Positions 40,031 through 43,665 of a stretch of 43,665 nucleotides of DNA are shown here, piece by piece. Under the pieces are notes generated by a model, which saw nothing but the letters and a program-made list of their open reading frames with translations, was not told the origin of the DNA and ran no database searches. A program made the position numbers and the translations under genes. Source of the DNA: Candidatus Harrisonbacteria bacterium RIFCSPHIGHO2_02_FULL_42_16 (GTDB lineage: Bacteria > Patescibacteriota > Minisyncoccia > UBA6257 > 02-FULL-45-10c); contig MHJG01000023.1 of the NCBI GenBank assembly GCA_001818695.1, positions 1 through 43,665 on the forward strand, written 5' to 3'. Within the stretch, counting starts at the first letter, position 1, and each line of letters starts with the position of its first letter.

Positions 40031-40762
40031 ATGGAACTTGCAGTTCAAAAACGCGATATTTTAGGGCGAAAAACACAGCATTTGCGCAAAAAGGGCTTGG
40101 TGCCGGCGGAGCTTTACGGAAGGGGTTTGGAAAATCTCCATTTAAGCCTGTTCGCGAAAGAATTTAAAAAAGTGTTTAAAGAAGCCGGAGAAAATACGAT
40201 TGTTAATGTTGTTGTCGGCGGCGAGCGGCATCCGGTTTTGATTCAGGAAATATCTTATCATCCGGTAAGCGATGAAATAGAAAGCGTTGATTTTTACCAA
40301 GTGCGGATGGATGAAAAATTAAAAGTTAAGGTGCCGCTGGAATTTATCGGGACCGCTCCGGCCGTAAAAGAGAAGAACGGCATATTGGTTAAAGCGATGC
40401 AGGAAGTGGAAGTGGAGGCCCTGCCTGCCGACATTCCGCGCGAATTTAAGATTAGTTTGTCAAATTTAACCGAGATTGGCCAGAGCATTTATGTTAAGGA
40501 TTTGGACGCGCCGGTTAAGGTTAAAATTTTAGTAAGTTCGGAAACGGTATTGGCTACGGTTACCGCTAAGATTACGGAAGAGGAGGAGTTAGCGATGCAG
40601 AAAGCGGGAACAGTGGAAGAAGTGAAAGTGGAAACGGAAGAAAAGAAAGCCGAGCGCGATGCTACTAAAGCCGCGATTGGAGAAGCCGCGCCGGCGGCAG
40701 AAACGAAGACCGCACCGGGAAAAGAAGCTTCCAAAGTAGGAAAAGAGGCGCCAAAGAAATAA
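40031..40762 (+). CDS. rplY: 50S ribosomal protein L25/CTC (long form)
   Basis: The 243-residue protein has the N-terminal 5S rRNA-binding L25 domain (LAVQKRDILGRKTQHLRKKG, LVPAELYGRG) and the CTC/TL5 C-terminal beta domain (EVEVEALPADIPREFKISLS). The last 50 residues are an Ala/Lys/Glu-rich tail. Long CTC-type L25 occurs in many bacteria. It stands alone with its own promoter. Confidence 0.95.
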   Translation: MELAVQKRDILGRKTQHLRKKGLVPAELYGRGLENLHLSLFAKEFKKVFKEAGENTIVNVVVGGERHPVLIQEISYHPVSDEIESVDFYQVRMDEKLKVKVPLEFIGTAPAVKEKNGILVKAMQEVEVEALPADIPREFKISLSNLTEIGQSIYVKDLDAPVKVKILVSSETVLATVTAKITEEEELAMQKAGTVEEVKVETEEKKAERDATKAAIGEAAPAAETKTAPGKEASKVGKEAPKK

Positions 40763-40771
40763 TGTTATAAT
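40763..40771 (+). promoter_or_regulatory. Extended -10 of the lytic transglycosylase gene
   Basis: TGT-TATAAT (-10 at 40766-40771) directly after the rplY stop and 8 nt before ATG 40780; no clear -35. Predicted leaderless. Confidence 0.6.
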
Positions 40772-40779
40772 TGGGGTAT

Positions 40780-42204
40780 ATGAGGTTAAAACCCCGTGTT
40801 TTGGTTGATATTAAACGGCTAAAACCCAATCATTTTTTAGCCAATGGATTTCCTCGTCTTGATTTAAGCCGGGGCCGGATTTTCCGGATACCGATTATTT
40901 TTTTAGGAAAAATCGCGACTGTCGCGGCAGTTTTTTCCTATCTGGCTTTTGGTTCGGTTTTGGCTCCGGTGGGGCATAATCAATTGACGCTTGCCGCCCA
41001 AAGCGACGAAGAGCGCCAGCAATTGGAAAAACAATTGCAGGATTTGGAATCGCAAATTACCCAGTATCAAACCACCGTTGATAAATATAAAGGACAAGGC
41101 AAAGACCTTCAGGGAGAAATTGACCGCTTGAACGCGAAAATAAATAAAATAAATCTGCAGATTAAATCTATCCAGCTTTCTTTAAAAAAATTAGTTGAGG
41201 AAATTTCCGCTAATCAGGGACAGATATCGGCCACCGAACAAAAAATCGGGCAAAATAAGCAAATTTTAGAAAGGGCGCTTCAGAGCATTTATGTAAATGA
41301 AAACTTCAGCATTGTTGAGATTTTATTGAGACAGCCAAAATTGTCGGATTTTTTTGGAGACGTAAGCGATTTAATCGGTATTCAGGAAAGCGTTCGGACA
41401 ATGCTGGAAAAAGTAGTCCAGTTGAGGGCAGAGCTTTTGGATGAAAAAGAAGCGTTGGCGATTAAAAAGAACGATACGGAACAGTTGCGCGTCTATCAGG
41501 CAAGCCAGAAAGCGGAGATAGAAAATACCAAGTCCTCAAAAGCCAATGTCTTGGAAATTACCAAAGGCAATGAAAAAATTTATACTTCTTTGCTTAAAGA
41601 AACCCAAAAAACCGCCGCCCAAATTCGGAGCAAAATTTTTGAACTTTTAGGAGGCGGCGAACTTACTTTTGAAGACGCGTATAAATTCGCGAAATTCGCC
41701 GAGCAGGCGACCGGCGTCCGGGCGGCGCTGGTTTTGGCGGTGCTGGACAGAGAGTCGGCGCTTGGGCAAAACGTGGGCCGGTGCACTTATCAAAAAGCAA
41801 TGCATCCCACCCGCGATATTCCGATTTTTCTTGAATTGGTAAAACAATTGGGCATTAGTCCGGATTCGGTTACGGTTTCCTGCGCGAATCGGGACGGGCT
41901 TTATGGCGGGGCAATGGGACCGGCGCAATTTATTCCTTCCACCTGGAAATTATATAGGGATAAAATTGCCGCAGTTACCGGCAGTAATCCGCCTTCGCCG
42001 TGGCGCAATTCTGACGCGTTTATGGGAACGGCGCTTTATTTAAAAGATGCCGGAGCGGCTAATGCCGCGCTTTCTCAAGAACGGATTGCCGCGGCGCGTT
42101 ATTATGCCGGCGGCCGCTGGAGGACTTATTTATGGACTTACGGAGATAGGGTGGTAACGCAAGCGGAAAGATTTCAGAAGGATATTGACATTTTAAATTC
42201 TTAA
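40780..42204 (+). CDS. Coiled-coil lytic murein transglycosylase (MltB/SLT-like)
   Basis: The ATG at 40780 is preferred over the TTG at 40771, giving 474 residues. A membrane anchor or signal lies at about residues 45-68 ([20 protein letters not shown]). Residues about 75-290 are Gln/Lys/Glu-rich coiled coil with CwlO/EnvC-like character. The C-terminal 170 residues form a lysozyme-like domain with [20 protein letters not shown] (catalytic Glu), [14 protein letters not shown] and [14 protein letters not shown]. It should cleave peptidoglycan; the coiled coil may regulate or localise it at division. Confidence 0.88.
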   Translation: MRLKPRVLVDIKRLKPNHFLANGFPRLDLSRGRIFRIPIIFLGKIATVAAVFSYLAFGSVLAPVGHNQLTLAAQSDEERQQLEKQLQDLESQITQYQTTVDKYKGQGKDLQGEIDRLNAKINKINLQIKSIQLSLKKLVEEISANQGQISATEQKIGQNKQILERALQSIYVNENFSIVEILLRQPKLSDFFGDVSDLIGIQESVRTMLEKVVQLRAELLDEKEALAIKKNDTEQLRVYQASQKAEIENTKSSKANVLEITKGNEKIYTSLLKETQKTAAQIRSKIFELLGGGELTFEDAYKFAKFAEQATGVRAALVLAVLDRESALGQNVGRCTYQKAMHPTRDIPIFLELVKQLGISPDSVTVSCANRDGLYGGAMGPAQFIPSTWKLYRDKIAAVTGSNPPSPWRNSDAFMGTALYLKDAGAANAALSQERIAAARYYAGGRWRTYLWTYGDRVVTQAERFQKDIDILNS

Positions 42205-42235
42205 GAATTTAAAATGAATTCTTATGGCTGCTTTT

Positions 42236-42961
42236 TTATTGCTGCTTATTAATTTTTTTTAAAAGAGCATTCAAGTCGCCTTCCAAGACCTTTTCTATAT
42301 TGTGGACTTTCACATTAAATCGATGGTCTGTTATCCTATCGTCCGGGAAGTTATAAGTCCGGATTTTTTCCGAACGGTCAGCGGTGCCGACCTGAGCTTT
42401 GCGCTCAGCAGTGAGCTTGCCGAACTGTTGTTCTTGCTGGATTTCATAAATTTTTGCCCGCAGAATTTCCATTGCCCGTTCGCGGTTGGCGTGCTGATTC
42501 CGTTCTTCCCGGCAGGAGACAACGATGCCAGTTGGTTTATGCAAGATTCGCACCGCCGATTCTATTTTATTGACATTTTGCCCGCCCGGGCCGCCGGCGC
42601 GCGAAAAAGTAACCTCCAAGTCGCCTTGATTGATGTTTACTTCTTTCGGTTCTACTACCGGAAGAATAGCGATGGTGGCGGTGGAAGTGTGCACCCGTCC
42701 GGCTTTTTCTGTTTTGGGAATTCTTTGGACTCGGTGGACGCCCGACTCTTGTTTTAACGCGTTAAAGCACTCATCGCCCGCTATTCTGGCAATAAAAGTT
42801 TTGTATCCGCCAATCGTGCCCGGACTGGTATCAAGAACGCCAAAACTCCACCCGCGAGCGGCGGCATAGCGCTGGTACATTCTCGCAAGGTCACCGGCAA
42901 AAATCGCGGCTTCGTCGCCTCCGGCGCCGGCTCTTATTTCGAGGATAATTTTTTGAATCAT
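42236..42961 (-). CDS. prfA: Peptide chain release factor 1, lacking domain 1
   Basis: From ATG 42961 the protein is 241 residues (MIQKIILEIRAGAGGDEAAI), matching RF1 domains 2-4. HRVQRIPKTEKAGRVHTSTA has the P-K-T form of the RF1 PxT anticodon-like tripeptide; RAGGPGGQNVNKIES has the catalytic GGQ. Canonical RF1 has about 100 more N-terminal residues. An in-frame TAG lies a few codons upstream and only 87 nt separate this ATG from rpmE, so domain 1 is really absent unless a frameshift exists. The rpmE-prfA order is common in bacteria. Confidence 0.9.
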   Translation of the reverse strand: MIQKIILEIRAGAGGDEAAIFAGDLARMYQRYAAARGWSFGVLDTSPGTIGGYKTFIARIAGDECFNALKQESGVHRVQRIPKTEKAGRVHTSTATIAILPVVEPKEVNINQGDLEVTFSRAGGPGGQNVNKIESAVRILHKPTGIVVSCREERNQHANRERAMEILRAKIYEIQQEQQFGKLTAERKAQVGTADRSEKIRTYNFPDDRITDHRFNVKVHNIEKVLEGDLNALLKKINKQQ

Positions 42962-43048
42962 GTAATTAGGGTAAAGCCAACAGGATATAACCAACAGTAA
43001 ATAAAACTATACCCTGAACCCTTTTGGCTCTTGGCTAAATTTATAAAG

Positions 43049-43309
43049 TTACTTTTTTTGTTTCTTCACTCTCAGCTTTTTTGTTTTCTTTGCGGTTTTG
43101 ACTGCGGCGGCTTTGGCGCGACGCGCTTTGAATTTTTCCACTTTTCCGGCAGTGTCAATCAGTTTTTCTTTGCCGGTGAAGAAGGGATGGCATTTGGAGC
43201 AGATTTCTATTTTGAGCTCCGGTTTGGTTGAACCAACTTCAAAAACTGCTCCGCAGGCGCACTTTACTTTTGCTTTAGAGTAATATGTTGGGTGTATATC
43301 TTGTTTCAT
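43049..43309 (-). CDS. rpmE: 50S ribosomal protein L31
   Basis: The 86-residue protein has [20 protein letters not shown] and [21 protein letters not shown], the C+ (zinc-binding, CxC/CxxC) form of L31, followed by a Lys/Ala-rich tail. It is upstream of prfA in a leftward operon. Confidence 0.96.
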   Translation of the reverse strand: MKQDIHPTYYSKAKVKCACGAVFEVGSTKPELKIEICSKCHPFFTGKEKLIDTAGKVEKFKARRAKAAAVKTAKKTKKLRVKKQKK

Positions 43310-43403
43310 GAATTTATTTGGATGGATGCTTGCCCCGTACTAAACGCGCAGCTTTAATGCGGGGTCGGTTTTCATAGTTACTATTATACACGATATTTTT
43401 TAT

Positions 43404-43433
43404 TTGACAAGGAGCCGGTTGTTAGCTTATGGT
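43404..43433 (+). promoter_or_regulatory. Promoter of the 52-residue orphan
   Basis: TTGACA (43404-43409), 18 nt, TATGGT (43428-43433), then a leader of about 35 nt with ggagg before ATG 43472. The overall form resembles the promoter at 7484. Confidence 0.6.
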
Positions 43434-43471
43434 TAGATAAGTTGGTTTATTTAAGATGCGGGAGGAATAGC

Positions 43472-43630
43472 ATGACAGACAAGAAAGAAAGTAAAGAAGT
43501 TGAATTACGTATTCGGTATGAAAAGAAACAGGGATGGTTCTTTACCAAATGGATTTCGCGCGAAAGGTATTTCGGTAAATTTTTAGAAGAAAATGGAGGG
43601 TTAAGGGAACTTTCGTGTTGGTCTCAATAG
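43472..43630 (+). CDS. Small protein of unknown function
   Basis: The ATG at 43472 has GGAGG at the right distance, giving 52 residues: MTDKKESKEVELRIRYEKKQ and then GWFFTKWISRERYFGKFLEE. It is basic and aromatic with no membrane helix. It has its own promoter and a perfect inverted repeat at its stop. I do not recognise it. Confidence 0.6.
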   Translation: MTDKKESKEVELRIRYEKKQGWFFTKWISRERYFGKFLEENGGLRELSCWSQ

Positions 43631-43664
43631 TCGAAAAAGCTTGAATTATCTAGCTTTTTCGACT
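43629..43664 (+). terminator. Perfect inverted repeat at the end of the orphan gene
   Basis: agtcgaaaaagct (43629-43641) and agctttttcgact (43652-43664), 10-nt loop, overlapping the TAG stop. The window ends one base later, so a following T-run cannot be seen. Confidence 0.6.
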
Positions 43665-43665
43665 G

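Noticed and set aside
1-43665. Alternative genetic code (TGA as Gly)
   Set aside because: TGA ends genes cleanly at 7485-7487 and 36040-36042, and no conserved Gly is replaced by TGA in the genes read.
1-43665. tRNA or rRNA genes
   Set aside because: No T-loop/acceptor pattern or rRNA-like conserved stretch was recognised in the intergenic regions.

Overview
The window looks like a chromosomal segment of a Candidate Phyla Radiation (Patescibacteria) bacterium, probably Parcubacteria-like. This is inferred from gene content: transketolase split into two genes, a pentose-phosphate/lower-glycolysis cluster with no classical phosphofructokinase, a free-standing PaaX/Cas2-like protein, a TrpR-like (YerC-type) regulator, DUF192, lamin-tail-domain surface proteins and many short secreted proteins without clear homologues. 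TGA is used as an ordinary stop (for example at 7485-7487 and 36040-36042), so this is not a code-25 lineage. No rRNA, tRNA or CRISPR array was recognised.

Region 1 (1-17 kb) is a surface-polysaccharide locus. A leftward operon carries a GT2 glycosyltransferase, a TylCIII-type C-methyltransferase, rfbB and rfbD (cut by the window edge). Around and after it lie a GT4 glycosyltransferase, an RmlD-like reductase, a Nudix hydrolase, a DegT aminotransferase, a divergent Nudix-like protein, a PMP-type 3-dehydratase homologue in which His replaces the PLP lysine, and an O-antigen ligase with C-terminal TPRs. Two secreted proteins follow (a Ser/Thr-rich repeat protein and a peptidoglycan-binding protein), then a leftward pair: Wzx-like flippase and WbaP-like sugar-1-phosphate transferase. 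Together they could make nucleotide-activated, possibly C-branched deoxysugars, load a lipid carrier, flip it and ligate the glycan.

Region 2 (16.8-26.6 kb) has a glutaredoxin/thioredoxin-reductase pair and a compact unit in which a PaaX/Cas2-like gene is flanked by two near-identical large perfect palindromes. Then come a two-gene operon with a 1536-residue secreted multidomain protein, a TrmH/SpoU RNA methyltransferase between two paralogous HExxH proteins, a DUF192 protein and an MFS transporter.

Region 3 (27.8-39.3 kb) is central carbon metabolism: gap, rpiB, a histidine phosphatase, rpe, both transketolase halves, a PfkB kinase, an unknown 418-residue protein and class II fba. Embedded in it are a strongly expressed-looking 74-residue membrane/Cys protein, a TrpR-like gene with three copies of one operator-like palindrome (the third in front of transketolase), and an MjaI-like restriction-modification pair that overlaps the PfkB gene.

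Region 4 (39.3-43.7 kb) holds an MntA-HepT toxin-antitoxin pair, rplY, a coiled-coil lytic transglycosylase, a release factor 1 lacking the N-terminal domain, rpmE and a 52-residue orphan.

Three themes stand out: small DNA-binding-protein genes bracketed by their own palindromes (18.0-18.75 kb, 31.4-32.05 kb); in-frame palindromic inserts inside housekeeping genes (clearest in fba, with a related decayed copy in the MFS gene); and frequent placement of a TATAAT-like -10 only 6-9 nt before the start codon, implying leaderless mRNAs, beside a minority of genes with strong Shine-Dalgarno sequences.
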